A DNA stretch of 64,000 nucleotides, from assembly GCA_913060565.1 (NCBI GenBank), contig CAJXRU010000007.1, positions 1 to 64,000 on the forward strand, given 5' to 3'. Both the position numbers and the translations under genes were made by a program. How positions within the stretch are numbered: position 1 is the stretch's first letter; every line of letters begins with the position of its first letter. A model generated the notes under the pieces. That model was not told where the DNA came from. It did no database searches and worked only from the letters and a program-made list of their open reading frames with translations. Of this stretch, positions 51,019-60,362 are shown one piece after another. The DNA comes from an uncultured Gammaproteobacteria bacterium (GTDB lineage Bacteria > Pseudomonadota > Gammaproteobacteria > Enterobacterales > Psychrobiaceae).

Positions 51019-51870
51019 TTAAAAAACTTTGGTAAAACCAATCTCAAACCTATCACCTTTTAGAATATTGTCGCCATAGATTTCGTTGGTGTAAGTGAAT
51101 TCGACGCCATATCCCTTTAACGAACTGTTCTTATCAAAACTCCAGCCAGCAGTTAATTCTAATTTTCCAGAATCAAATTCAAATGGATTGGATAAATTTC
51201 CCGTGTTAACAGTCGTGGCATCAGAGTTTTCAGCACTTAAGATACCGTCTAATTTCGTTCTAAAATACAAATTTTCATTGGCACTAAAACCATATTCTAA
51301 AAGATAACGATACTCATCAGAAGGATCGCCTTGGCGCAATCGATAACCAAATTCAGCACCGAAATAACCATACTCATTGAGGCTCTTTCCTATTAATACT
51401 TTAGCTTCATAGTCCGTTTGATCGTTGCCCAAACCATCTTCAGCATCATATAAAAACGGAGATTTAATTAAAAATGAGGTTGAAACAACAAATGGATCCG
51501 CTTGCCATTGATACTTCAAGCCAATTTCGGCATCGCCAAAACCACTAGCACTAGTCTTGCCAAGTGCCGTATCATTTTGATCATATGATTGATTTAACAA
51601 TGAGCCATATAGAGAAAACTTTTTCCCTAATCCGTATTCTGCATACAACGACACACTATTGCTTTCAAAATCAACGAAGGTTGGATTCGAGCCATGGTAA
51701 TCTTCTGCTTTATAGGTGGCAAAACCTAATTTCGTATAACCAGATCCTTTCTTACCGACCCAGGCGCCAGCATTGGCATTAGCTGTTAATAACATTGCTG
51801 ACACAGCAATCGCTGATGCCGAAATCTTAACCATTGAACCTTGAATATTTCCTAACGTTGAATTTTTCAT
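51019..51870 (-). CDS. Predicted outer-membrane beta-barrel protein
   Basis: About 283 residues with a long N-terminal signal peptide (cleavage near TANANA-GAW) and a body of alternating amphipathic strands rich in aromatic and glycine residues (SVSLYAEYGLGKKFSLYGSLL, GYFGAEFGYRLRQGD, LKGYGVEFTYTNEIYG), ending in the aromatic GFTKVF typical of barrel C-termini. First gene of the arsenic/glycosyltransferase operon. It may be a channel or structural surface protein for the product; the role is unknown. ATG 51870 is preferred to GTG 51879. Confidence 0.75.
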   Translation of the reverse strand: MKNSTLGNIQGSMVKISASAIAVSAMLLTANANAGAWVGKKGSGYTKLGFATYKAEDYHGSNPTFVDFESNSVSLYAEYGLGKKFSLYGSLLNQSYDQNDTALGKTSASGFGDAEIGLKYQWQADPFVVSTSFLIKSPFLYDAEDGLGNDQTDYEAKVLIGKSLNEYGYFGAEFGYRLRQGDPSDEYRYLLEYGFSANENLYFRTKLDGILSAENSDATTVNTGNLSNPFEFDSGKLELTAGWSFDKNSSLKGYGVEFTYTNEIYGDNILKGDRFEIGFTKVF

Positions 51871-52077
51871 TGTGCTCACTCGAGTTTATTTTTAGTAGTT
51901 GAATTGTTTCAAACTAGATTTTTGGGATCAAAAACACAAGCGTATAAATGCGTCTTAACTGAAACGTTAATGTTTTGTGATAAATCTGTTAGAAATTACG
52001 TAACGCTCAATAAGACCTAAGTAACGTGAGATTTATTTCAGAAATTTCGGAGTTTTCTTAAAAATTTTAAAAATCAA
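51871..52077 (-). promoter_or_regulatory. Probable promoter region of the arsenosugar operon
   Basis: About 200 AT-rich bases between the start of the outer-membrane-type gene and the stop of the upstream EAL-protein gene. The operon promoter should lie here since no other gap of this size occurs before its last gene. I see no ArsR-type operator with confidence and no unambiguous -35/-10 pair; a terminator for the upstream gene is not evident either, so some read-through is possible. Confidence 0.4.
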
Positions 52078-54144
52078 TTAAGCAGGTGTAGTGCGGGGGG
52101 CTTTAATTTTTTGAAGTGGGCTTGGCTTGTCAAATAGGTACCCTTGAAAATATTCAACATTGAGTGAACACAGGGTTTTGTAAATTGTTTCACTGGCCAC
52201 ATACTCAGCCACAACTTTTACTTCAAGGGCATGGCATATTTCAACAATGGCTTTAACAGTAACAAAGTGACGCTGATTCGTATCAATATCTTGGATTAGT
52301 GAGCCATCAATTTTTACAATATCGACTGGAATTTGAGTAAGATAATTAAAATTTGAATAACCACTGCCAAAATCATCAATGGCTAACTGACAATTAAAGC
52401 GTTTAATTAACTCCAAAAAGTTTTTGAAATGCTCACTATCAATATCCAAACTGTCAGACTCAACCAGTTCAATAGTAACGCGATAACCACATTGATATTG
52501 CACTAATAACTGCGTCAATAATCCCATGGTAACGACATCACAAATGTCCATATACGTGACATTAAGTGAGAAGCGATCATCACTCTTGGAAAATATAGAG
52601 AATGCTTTTTCAAATACCAACTGAGTTAATTTGTTATAAAGCTTTGCTTTGCATGCGTAATCTAAAAAGAAATAAGGCGACGTAAATGTATCACTATCAT
52701 GATCGTGATGACGCATAAGCACTTCCGTCGAATATACCCCTTTATCTTTATCAAAGATTTTTTGACCAAATATCGTAAATCCATCACAGTGTAGTGCGTG
52801 CTTAATGCTTTGAGTCCAATCTACAGAATCTTCAATAGCTTTTAATAACTTACGTTGCGGCTTATACACATTAATTTTTTCGCAGCTTCCTTCCGCTAAC
52901 TTAATGGCGTGACTAGCGTTAATGTAGGGATCCAAGCCATCGAAATTCTCTGCAATCCCCATAAATAACGATAGGTTTCTTACTTTGTTTTGGCAAAAGA
53001 AACTTGTCTCTTCGAATCGATTAGCTATTTTTTTACAAAAATCAGCATAGCTGTCAATGCTATTATGCATACTCGATACTAGCGTAAATTGATATTCACC
53101 CGTGCGGTACAGGGTTAAGTCTCGGGTCACTAATGAACGTAAGTGACTCACAATCTCCCTGAGCAAATCAGTAAATTGTTGCTTAGTAGTAATCTGATTA
53201 ATTGCTTCGAGTTCATACACATCTAACACAGCAACTTTGACCGCCAATGCATTCTTTAGATCGCTATATAACTTAGTCTTATTTGGTAGTTTGGATTGAC
53301 GATCCGTATTTTGAAATACAATGACCTTTTCTTTTTCAATTAAGCTCGTAATATCGTTGCGAATGGCAATATATTCAATAATTTCGCCATCGGTATTAAA
53401 TATTGGGCTAATGGTGGAATCAACAAAATAACTCTCACCATTTTTCTTACGGTTTTGAATAACACCTTGCCAGATTTTTCCCGATTTAATGGTACGCCAT
53501 AGTTCATTAAACAACGTTTTTGGGACATCTGAATGACTAATGACACTATGATTTCGACCTAAAAGTTCATCCATCTCATAACCCGAGATATCGCAAAACT
53601 TCTTATTGGCATAAATAATTCGTCCAGCAGCATCAGTTTTTGAAACGATTGAGCTAAAGTCGATTACTTTTTTATGTTCATTAAGTAAATTATAATTCAC
53701 CGAATCAATAGCACGATTTGACTCAACGTCACGGCCTATTTCATCTTGAAGCGCCTTAATATCGATAATAGTCGCTAGTACCATGCTTTTACTTTGAATA
53801 GAGATGTCTAGCAATCGGACATATGACTCACTGAGTCCGTCGACTTTGTTGCTATGGGTCCAAAAGAATTCTGCATGACCGTTGGCGTAGCACTCTTCTC
53901 GATAGTGCGCCGCTTTAGCCACCGAACTTTGACCATCTGGTTGATATTCAGGGGCAAATTTAGCTGGATGAATCGAAATACATTGTGATTTTTGGGAAAG
54001 TCCCATATAAGAGACGGCAGCAGGGTTACAATCTAAAATTCTATCTTTAGCCAATACAAATATGGGGATAGCCGCGCGCTCATAAGCAGCGGACGCAATA
54101 TATTCGCTCAGGTTTGTAAATTTAATGTCTGACTTGCTACTCAA
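52078..54144 (-). CDS. PAS-PAS-GGDEF-EAL cyclic di-GMP phosphodiesterase
   Basis: 688-residue soluble protein. Two PAS domains (about 10-130 and 150-270; KTDAAGRIIYANKKFCDISGY and the PAC-like FNTDGEIIEYIAIRNDIT), a degenerate GGDEF domain (about 280-420, with RTGEYQF in place of GGDEF) and an EAL domain (about 430-680). EAL reads EVL (YSTEVLMRH); the DDFGSGYSN, VKIDGSLI, VAEYV and QGYLFDKP residues are all intact, so phosphodiesterase activity is likely while the cyclase half is probably regulatory. Sensor input through PAS is unknown. It stands alone next to the arsenic operon. Confidence 0.92.
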   Translation of the reverse strand: MSSKSDIKFTNLSEYIASAAYERAAIPIFVLAKDRILDCNPAAVSYMGLSQKSQCISIHPAKFAPEYQPDGQSSVAKAAHYREECYANGHAEFFWTHSNKVDGLSESYVRLLDISIQSKSMVLATIIDIKALQDEIGRDVESNRAIDSVNYNLLNEHKKVIDFSSIVSKTDAAGRIIYANKKFCDISGYEMDELLGRNHSVISHSDVPKTLFNELWRTIKSGKIWQGVIQNRKKNGESYFVDSTISPIFNTDGEIIEYIAIRNDITSLIEKEKVIVFQNTDRQSKLPNKTKLYSDLKNALAVKVAVLDVYELEAINQITTKQQFTDLLREIVSHLRSLVTRDLTLYRTGEYQFTLVSSMHNSIDSYADFCKKIANRFEETSFFCQNKVRNLSLFMGIAENFDGLDPYINASHAIKLAEGSCEKINVYKPQRKLLKAIEDSVDWTQSIKHALHCDGFTIFGQKIFDKDKGVYSTEVLMRHHDHDSDTFTSPYFFLDYACKAKLYNKLTQLVFEKAFSIFSKSDDRFSLNVTYMDICDVVTMGLLTQLLVQYQCGYRVTIELVESDSLDIDSEHFKNFLELIKRFNCQLAIDDFGSGYSNFNYLTQIPVDIVKIDGSLIQDIDTNQRHFVTVKAIVEICHALEVKVVAEYVASETIYKTLCSLNVEYFQGYLFDKPSPLQKIKAPRTTPA

Positions 54145-54389
54145 TGCTATACCTACGATAAATCAGCTAATGTCTGATACTAACTCTAAGAAAGTTTAGC
54201 ATCCTGCTGAAAAAACTCCGCAATGTATATTTTATAATTTCCAAACCTAAGTTGGAATTGATCGGAATCAATAACGACAGTACTTTACCGCTTTTCAAAG
54301 TACTAGAGAATATTTTTCTTATAGCACTTTAGATTAACAATACCTTGTCTTTAATATTTCAATTGGTTATTCATTGACAAGGAAATGAA
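54145..54389. other. AT-rich gene-free stretch beyond the rnpB repeats
   Basis: About 245 bases between the EAL gene start and the most diverged rnpB-tail copy. It should contain the EAL gene promoter, but none is clear. Nothing else is visible. Confidence 0.4.
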
Positions 54390-54604
54390 TAAGACTTATT
54401 CGATAAATCGCCTTTATATTGGCGTAGTGAGCTATTGATTTATAAGAAGATTTCTTGAGAACTCTTACAAGTTATCAAAAATTTAAAATATAGTGGGAGT
54501 GATTCGGTAAGCCGCCTGTTATGCTGGCGGAGTGAACCACTCTTTCACCGATTTTTCTTAAGATTTTTGAGTGCACTTACAAGTTCTCAAAAATTTAAAA
54601 TATA
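54390..54604 (-). repeat. Two tandem degenerate copies of the rnpB 3' end, downstream of rnpB
   Basis: A 37-nt block at 54464-54500 recurs at 54576-54612 with one mismatch, a 112-bp period; the second occurrence runs into the true rnpB 3' end. Beyond each block, the P1-strand-like sequence leads into a small hairpin. Near copy: CCGCC (54512-54516)/GGCGG (54526-54530) inside an outer GAGTGATTC (54497-54505)/GAACCACTC (54534-54542) stem. A third, diverged copy near 54395-54446 keeps CGCC/GGCG and an outer CTTAT/ATAAG stem. These look like mini-cassettes with the P1 end but without the RNase P core. E. coli has comparable tandem repeats after rnpB. Confidence 0.7.
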
Positions 54605-54989
54605 GTGGGAGTTGGTCGATAAGCCGGGTTTTGTCGTGGACAATCATTCGTCTAGGCCTGCAATTGCTCACAGGCTCAAGCAACCTACCCGGTTTCAACG
54701 CGAGCCGCGCCTTAACTTCGAAAAGTAGTGAAACCCTATTTGGTCTTGCTCCGGGTGGAGTTTACCCTGCAACGAACTGTTACCAGTCGTCCGGTGCGCT
54801 CTTACCGCACCCTTTCAGCCTTACCTGTGCTCATTCTATAAATAGAAAGCGCCATCGGCGGTCTTCTCTCTGCTGCACTTGTCGTGGGCTTGCGCCCCCC
54901 AGATGTTATCTGGCACCCTGCTCGTTGGAGCCCGGACTTTCCTCCCCGTTAAACTTAATGTTAACGCAGCGATTGCCTGACCAACTCCC
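54605..54989 (-). ncRNA. rnpB: RNase P RNA, bacterial class A
   Basis: About 385 nt on the minus strand. The 5' GGGAGTTGGTC pairs with the 3' GACCAACTCCC to form P1. The universally conserved GAGGAAAGTCCGGGCTCC lies near the 5' end (complement of about 54928-54945), followed by CAGGGTGCCAGATAACATC. The 3' half carries CCGGGTAGGTTGCTTGAGCC, GGCCTAGACGAATGATTG and CCACGACAAAACCCGGCTTATC, all diagnostic of the type A RNA. It is the catalytic RNA that matures tRNA 5' ends. A plus-strand open frame over it is a chance reading. Confidence 0.97.
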
Positions 54990-55113
54990 GGCGCGGATTA
55001 TACGGCAAGCATTTAAAAATTCATAGAATTTGATAAAATTAGATTTATTGGTGTGATCTTTGATCACATTATGGTTTGATAATACAAAATGCTACATGAC
55101 ATTGGGGTCTAAC

Positions 55114-55458
55114 ATGGTTATACAAAGTGAGGGATACTCATCACTAATCGAGTATCTATGTGAAAACATAGCAGTTTTTAGCCCAACAGAATCGGAAGGT
55201 CATCAACCGATGACGATTCGCCTATATGTTCGATATCAAATGGTAGAGCAAATGTCTCTGTTGTTTGAACAAAACAAAGGACTCATTCCACAAGAAAAAA
55301 TTTATATTGTCGAAGAGTTTGATAAGGCACTTGATGATTTATATGAAGTGTTAGGACAAAATATCCACAATAAGATCACCGAAAGCCAGCGCGCATTTAT
55401 CACTGACTTTGCGGGATTACTTAAAAACTTGTTTGACGCGCAATTAGAGCCAGTTTAA
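55114..55458 (+). CDS. Small conserved-looking hypothetical protein
   Basis: 114 residues, mostly helical and acidic ([42 protein letters not shown]), no signal peptide or membrane segment, so cytoplasmic. I do not recognise a family. ATG 55114 has GGGGTCT upstream; upstream alternatives at 55060 and 55096 are less likely as they run into the rnpB promoter zone. It is divergent from rnpB and its 3' end overlaps rsmI by four bases. Confidence 0.6.
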   Translation: MVIQSEGYSSLIEYLCENIAVFSPTESEGHQPMTIRLYVRYQMVEQMSLLFEQNKGLIPQEKIYIVEEFDKALDDLYEVLGQNIHNKITESQRAFITDFAGLLKNLFDAQLEPV

Positions 55459-56297
55459 AGCCCTAGTTCAAGCCCTGTTTTATACAGGGCATTCTTCTTT
55501 CCGCCATATAGTTTAGCTACCATGGCTGCTGCTTTTTTTAATGGTAGTTCACTAGCTAGTAATTTTAAGGCATCAATAACTTCTGGTGCTATCGTATCTT
55601 CATCAGCTTTAAACCCAGTAACCATAACAACCATTTCACCGCGTTGATTATTATCATCACTCTTTAACCACTCTAGTAACTCTTGGGCTGGCGCACCATG
55701 AATGGTTTCAAATGTTTTGGTAATTTCTCGTGCCAATACAATTTTTCGATCGCTGCCGAAAACTTCAACAATGTCACTAACCGTATCCACCACTCGGCGC
55801 GGTGACTCGTAAAATACCATGGTACGAGGCTCGCTCTTTAGTTTATGCAGCTGAGCCTGTCGCCCTGCTGTTTTCGCCACTAAGAATCCCTCAAAACAAA
55901 AACGATCAGTGGCAACGCCTGCAGCGCTCAATGCTGTAATCGCCGCACACGCACCAGGCAGAGGCACAACTTTAAAGCCGGCGTCTCTAATGCCATTTAC
56001 CAGATGATATCCAGGATCACTAATTAATGGCGTTCCAGCGTCAGAGACTAAGGCGATTGATTGCCCTTTTTCTAGCTTTGTTACTAATGTCTGAACGCGT
56101 GCACGTTCATTATGATCGTGTACCGATAACGTTTGAGTGGAAATACTATGATGGGCAAGTAGTTTTCCAGTATGGCGAGTATCTTCAGCACAAATTAAAT
56201 CGACTTGTTCGAGAACCGTTAAGGCTCGTAGGGTAATATCGGCCATGTTCCCAATTGGGGTTGGCACGATATATAATGTAGCGCTGGATAATTCCAT
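55455..56297 (-). CDS. rsmI: 16S rRNA (cytidine-1402 2'-O)-methyltransferase
   Basis: Tetrapyrrole-methylase-fold enzyme of 280 residues that, with RsmH, modifies C1402 in the ribosomal P site. Seen: [32 protein letters not shown], the glycine-rich [15 protein letters not shown], and [12 protein letters not shown], all standard for RsmI. ATG 56297 with GAGGAAGTTC before it is chosen over ATG 56309, which has no ribosome binding site. Divergent from lpoA, the common gammaproteobacterial arrangement. Confidence 0.96.
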   Translation of the reverse strand: MELSSATLYIVPTPIGNMADITLRALTVLEQVDLICAEDTRHTGKLLAHHSISTQTLSVHDHNERARVQTLVTKLEKGQSIALVSDAGTPLISDPGYHLVNGIRDAGFKVVPLPGACAAITALSAAGVATDRFCFEGFLVAKTAGRQAQLHKLKSEPRTMVFYESPRRVVDTVSDIVEVFGSDRKIVLAREITKTFETIHGAPAQELLEWLKSDDNNQRGEMVVMVTGFKADEDTIAPEVIDALKLLASELPLKKAAAMVAKLYGGKKNALYKTGLELGL

Positions 56298-56434
56298 GAA
56301 CTTCCTCATTGATTGCTGTCATATACTCAGTAGAAACAATTAGCGTCTTCTTTATGATGTTAACTGGTATTAATTAAACTATTAGTGACAGTTTGTTATA
56401 CACTTAACCGACTATTGTAACAGAGAGAAATATT

Positions 56435-58285
56435 GTGTTTAAACTTTCCTTCGGCAAAGACTGCAAACAACTAATTTGTATTGCCGCAATTAGCCTTATC
56501 TTATGGGGATGTGGTTCTACTCCATCAACAAAGAATCCCAAAGTAACAAATGCAATTTCACTTGGCCAAGCAACACAAACTCATGACTATTACGCTGATA
56601 AGGCAATAAAGTCTTCAGGTATACAGCAGCAAGCTTATTATCTACTAGCACTGCGTTCAGCGCTTAATAATGGTCAATTAGATGCTGCGGATAACTACCT
56701 TGGTTTATTACCAAGTAATAGCATGCTAAATGACGATCACCGCTTAGAGCTGCAACTGTTACAAAGTTTACGTTTTGCCTATGCAGACGATTTATCATTA
56801 GCAATTGCAACATTATCCCCCTCAATGACTTGGCAAGTATCATCAAATCGCCTAATTGCTTTGTATCAACAGCGCGCTAATTTCCTTGCCCAAAATCAAC
56901 AACCATCTCTCGCCGCCAACGATTTAATTAATGCGTTGTCTTTAGCTCAAGATGAATCATTGAAAGCTACTCTGCGCCAAACAATTTGGCAAGAATATCA
57001 ACTGCTACCCATTGAAGAATTAGAATCCTTACTAACCACTGCGACATCAATTGAACAGTCAGGATGGTTAGCACTGGCAATTATCGGAAAAAATGCCCTC
57101 CAGTCGCCGGAGTCATTGCAACAACAACTCATGCAATGGGGTACTCAATATCCTAATCACGCCTTGAGTAATCACATCCCAGAGCGTTTAGTTGCTGCCG
57201 CTAATGTGATCCCTTATGCACCGCAAAAAATCAGTATTATTTTGCCATTATCTGGCCGCTTCGAGCGTATTGGACAGGCTGTTCAAAATGGTATTCTAAG
57301 TCACTTGATGGCGAAAAATAGTGAACAGGATATTCAACTAATCGATAGTAATGATATCAGCGCTGTTGCTGCTTACCAACAAGCTATAGACACTGAAAGT
57401 GAATTCATTATTGGGCCACTCTTAAAAAGTAATGTTGAGCAAGTCGTTGCTATTGAAAGCACGATACCGACGCTGTTTTTGAATACTCCAAGAGATACGA
57501 GGGCCGCACCAAATCAATTTTTCTTTTCCTTAGACAAAGAAAGTGAAGCATTACAAGGTGCTAAGTACATTTATCAATTAGGCAAAACTCATCCAGTTGT
57601 TGTTGCGCCTGACAATGTTCGCGGCCATCAAATTTCGGCGCTTTTCTCTCAACAATGGCAAGAGCTTCATGAAGATGAATTAGGAGCCGATGAGGTTGAA
57701 GTTATTTTATTCAAAAAAGATAACGAGCTTAAAGCCACAATCGAGCGTCTTTTCGAAACGGATAAATCACAAAAGCGTATAAATACAATGCGCTATCTCG
57801 TCGGTAATAAAATGGAAGCAGAGACTCATTCTCGTCGTGATATTGATGCTATTTATCTAGTTGCTAATCCAAAACAAACATCGATGTTAATGCCGTCAGT
57901 TGAAGTTACCGTCAGCGCTTATGCAAACCAAGTACCCGTTTTTGTAGGTTCAAGTGGTAACGCTTATCGTATGACTGATTCAGGATTAACTCACTTAAAT
58001 CAGCTCACTATTAGTGAAATTCCTTGGTTATTATCAACGAGTAACGAACTTTCTCCGTCAGCGATCAAACGTTTATGGCCTAAAATGAAGCAAAGTCAGT
58101 TACGATTATTTGCAATGGGTCATGATGCTTATGGTTTAATTGAGCGACTCGCTCAAATGAGACTTTTTCCTGAGTACCGTTTGCAAGGACTCAGTGGACA
58201 ACTAAATTTAGATGAGCAAAGTAAGATTCACCGCGAAATGTCTTGGGCACAATTTCAACGTGGACGACTCAAGAAAATTCAATAG
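56435..58285 (+). CDS. lpoA: Penicillin-binding-protein activator LpoA
   Basis: 616-residue outer-membrane lipoprotein that reaches through the periplasm and activates the peptidoglycan synthase PBP1A. Begins with GTG. Signal peptide with lipobox LWGC (lipidated Cys near residue 27), an N-terminal TPR-like helical half (about 30-250), and a C-terminal periplasmic-binding-protein-like half beginning at KISIILPLSGRFERIGQAVQNG. Fits LpoA in length and context: next to rsmI and first in the row lpoA-yraN-diaA-dolP. Confidence 0.94.
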   Translation: MFKLSFGKDCKQLICIAAISLILWGCGSTPSTKNPKVTNAISLGQATQTHDYYADKAIKSSGIQQQAYYLLALRSALNNGQLDAADNYLGLLPSNSMLNDDHRLELQLLQSLRFAYADDLSLAIATLSPSMTWQVSSNRLIALYQQRANFLAQNQQPSLAANDLINALSLAQDESLKATLRQTIWQEYQLLPIEELESLLTTATSIEQSGWLALAIIGKNALQSPESLQQQLMQWGTQYPNHALSNHIPERLVAAANVIPYAPQKISIILPLSGRFERIGQAVQNGILSHLMAKNSEQDIQLIDSNDISAVAAYQQAIDTESEFIIGPLLKSNVEQVVAIESTIPTLFLNTPRDTRAAPNQFFFSLDKESEALQGAKYIYQLGKTHPVVVAPDNVRGHQISALFSQQWQELHEDELGADEVEVILFKKDNELKATIERLFETDKSQKRINTMRYLVGNKMEAETHSRRDIDAIYLVANPKQTSMLMPSVEVTVSAYANQVPVFVGSSGNAYRMTDSGLTHLNQLTISEIPWLLSTSNELSPSAIKRLWPKMKQSQLRLFAMGHDAYGLIERLAQMRLFPEYRLQGLSGQLNLDEQSKIHREMSWAQFQRGRLKKIQ

Positions 58286-58294
58286 AGACTAAAA

Positions 58295-58651
58295 ATGCGC
58301 GAACAAGGTAACAAATTTGAGCAAATCGCAAAAACTCATTTACAAAACCATGGGTTAGTAGCGATTTGTGATAATTTTTCGTGTAGAGTCGGTGAAATTG
58401 ATTTAATAATGTCTGATAATAAGACGTTAGTTTTTGTTGAAGTAAAACAGCGTGCCAGCAATGCTTTTGGCGGTGGCTTAGCAGCCGTCTCAGCAGCGAA
58501 ACAAAGCCGCATTATTAAGTCGGCGATGATCTATTGTCAGCGCAACAACATAAACTTTGAACAACAAGCCAGCCGCTTTGATGTAGTGGCAATTACAGGC
58601 TCGGCTGAGCCATTAAAGATTGAGTGGATAAAGCACGCTTTTCCACAGTAA
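58295..58651 (+). CDS. yraN: UPF0102 family protein YraN
   Basis: 118-residue nuclease-fold protein of UPF0102. GNKFEQIAKTHLQNHGL and the restriction-endonuclease-like core VGEIDLIMSDNKTLVFVEVKQR (E…D…E-x-K) are clear. Function is not firmly known. Nine bases after lpoA and 18 before diaA, in one operon. Confidence 0.93.
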   Translation: MREQGNKFEQIAKTHLQNHGLVAICDNFSCRVGEIDLIMSDNKTLVFVEVKQRASNAFGGGLAAVSAAKQSRIIKSAMIYCQRNNINFEQQASRFDVVAITGSAEPLKIEWIKHAFPQ

Positions 58652-59266
<615 letters not shown>

Positions 59267-59273
59267 TTTGATC

Positions 59274-59852
59274 ATGCGCCATCACAAGTCACTCAAACTC
59301 GCCGTTTGCTTAACTGCTTTTATGTCTTTGCAAGGTTGTGTCTCAGGAATTGTGCTAGGCGCTCTGGGCGTGGCGAGTGTTGTTAACGATCGAAGAACAA
59401 CGGCAACACAATTGGAAGATGAATCCATTGAGATTAAAGCCAATAGCGCATTAGACGAAGATAAAGGCTTAAACGAGCATAGCCACATTAGCATTGTCAG
59501 TTATAACAGAACTGTTTTATTAGTGGGTCAGGTTCCTAATACCATGTTGCGGGATCGTGCAGCGAAAATTGCTGGTGATGTTGACAATGTCACCCGTGTT
59601 CACAATCAGTTGCGCATTGGCAATAAGACCGCACTAACCACTCGAACCAACGATACTTGGTTAACTTCTAAAGTAAAAGTTGCCTTAACAGGTGATGACA
59701 CGCTTAAAGGCAGCCAAATAAAAGTGATTACTGAACACGGTGAAGTTTTCTTAATGGGATTAGTGACTCAACAAGAAGGTAACTTAGCCGCAGAATTGGC
59801 GCGAAATGTCAGTGGTGTAAAACAAGTTATCAAGGCATTTGAATATCAATAG
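59274..59852 (+). CDS. dolP: BON-domain outer-membrane lipoprotein DolP
   Basis: 192 residues. Signal peptide with lipobox LQGC (lipidated Cys near residue 22), a glycine-rich linker, and two BON domains (about 50-115 and 125-190; LVGQVPNTMLRDRAAKIAGDV and FLMGLVTQQEGNLAAELARNVSGVK). DolP (formerly YraP) supports outer-membrane integrity and BAM function. ATG 59274 with AGGAG upstream is used; a longer frame from inside diaA is spurious. Last gene of the lpoA operon. Confidence 0.94.
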   Translation: MRHHKSLKLAVCLTAFMSLQGCVSGIVLGALGVASVVNDRRTTATQLEDESIEIKANSALDEDKGLNEHSHISIVSYNRTVLLVGQVPNTMLRDRAAKIAGDVDNVTRVHNQLRIGNKTALTTRTNDTWLTSKVKVALTGDDTLKGSQIKVITEHGEVFLMGLVTQQEGNLAAELARNVSGVKQVIKAFEYQ

Positions 59853-59873
59853 CAACAGCAACAGCTAAAAACG

Positions 59874-59901
59874 AAAAAGGAAGCATTAAGCTTCCTTTTT
59901 T
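59874..59901. terminator. Bidirectional terminator between dolP and sspB
   Basis: AAAAAGGAAGC-ATTAA-GCTTCCTTTTT is a perfect 11-bp stem with A and T tracts on both sides, located between the convergent dolP and sspB genes. It can serve both. Confidence 0.92.
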
Positions 59902-59918
59902 AAACACTGAAATAAGTG

Positions 59919-60362
59919 CTATTTAATGACTTTCAGAAAAGATCGATCCTTTTTAGGCGCACTCTTTTCTTCAGGCTCATCGCCTTGAGGCGTTGAAGAA
60001 TGTTCAAGTTGAATTTCATTAAGCATGTTATCAACCTGCTCAATATAAAAATCTTCTTCCTCAAACATCGTACCGGCGCCATTCTCTCTTGCATATATTG
60101 CAACAATAGCAGCCATAGGGATAATTAATTGAAAGGGTTTACCGCCAAAGCGCGCGCTAAATACAACACGCTCATTGCTCATTTCAATATCACCTATAGC
60201 ATGAGGTGCAATATTTAATACAATCTGTCCGTCTTGAACATGTTCACTTGGCACCTGAACACCGGGAATATCAGCATTCACAACAAGATGCGGCGTCATC
60301 TCATTATCAAGTAACCATTGATAAAAAGCGCGCAATAAATATGGACGATTCGGACCCATCAT
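59919..60362 (-). CDS. sspB: ClpXP protease specificity-enhancing factor SspB
   Basis: 147 residues. The folded substrate-binding domain (RPYLLRAFYQWLLDNEMTPHLVVNAD, VLNIAPHAIGDIEM, FSARFGGKPFQLIIPMAAIVAIYARENG) is followed by a flexible tail ending in a hydrophobic FLKVIK peptide, as used for docking on ClpX. SspB delivers ssrA-tagged proteins from stalled ribosomes to ClpXP. TAATG overlap with sspA gives tight coupling. Confidence 0.96.
   Translation of the reverse strand: MMGPNRPYLLRAFYQWLLDNEMTPHLVVNADIPGVQVPSEHVQDGQIVLNIAPHAIGDIEMSNERVVFSARFGGKPFQLIIPMAAIVAIYARENGAGTMFEEEDFYIEQVDNMLNEIQLEHSSTPQGDEPEEKSAPKKDRSFLKVIK

Noticed and set aside
42412-51870. Arsenic operon as a recently acquired genomic island
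   Set aside because: No integrase, tRNA, attachment repeats or clear compositional break at either edge; transfer cannot be shown from this window alone.
54571-55026. Plus-strand reading frame of 151 codons
   Set aside because: It lies antisense to the conserved RNase P RNA, whose signature sequences fully explain the region.
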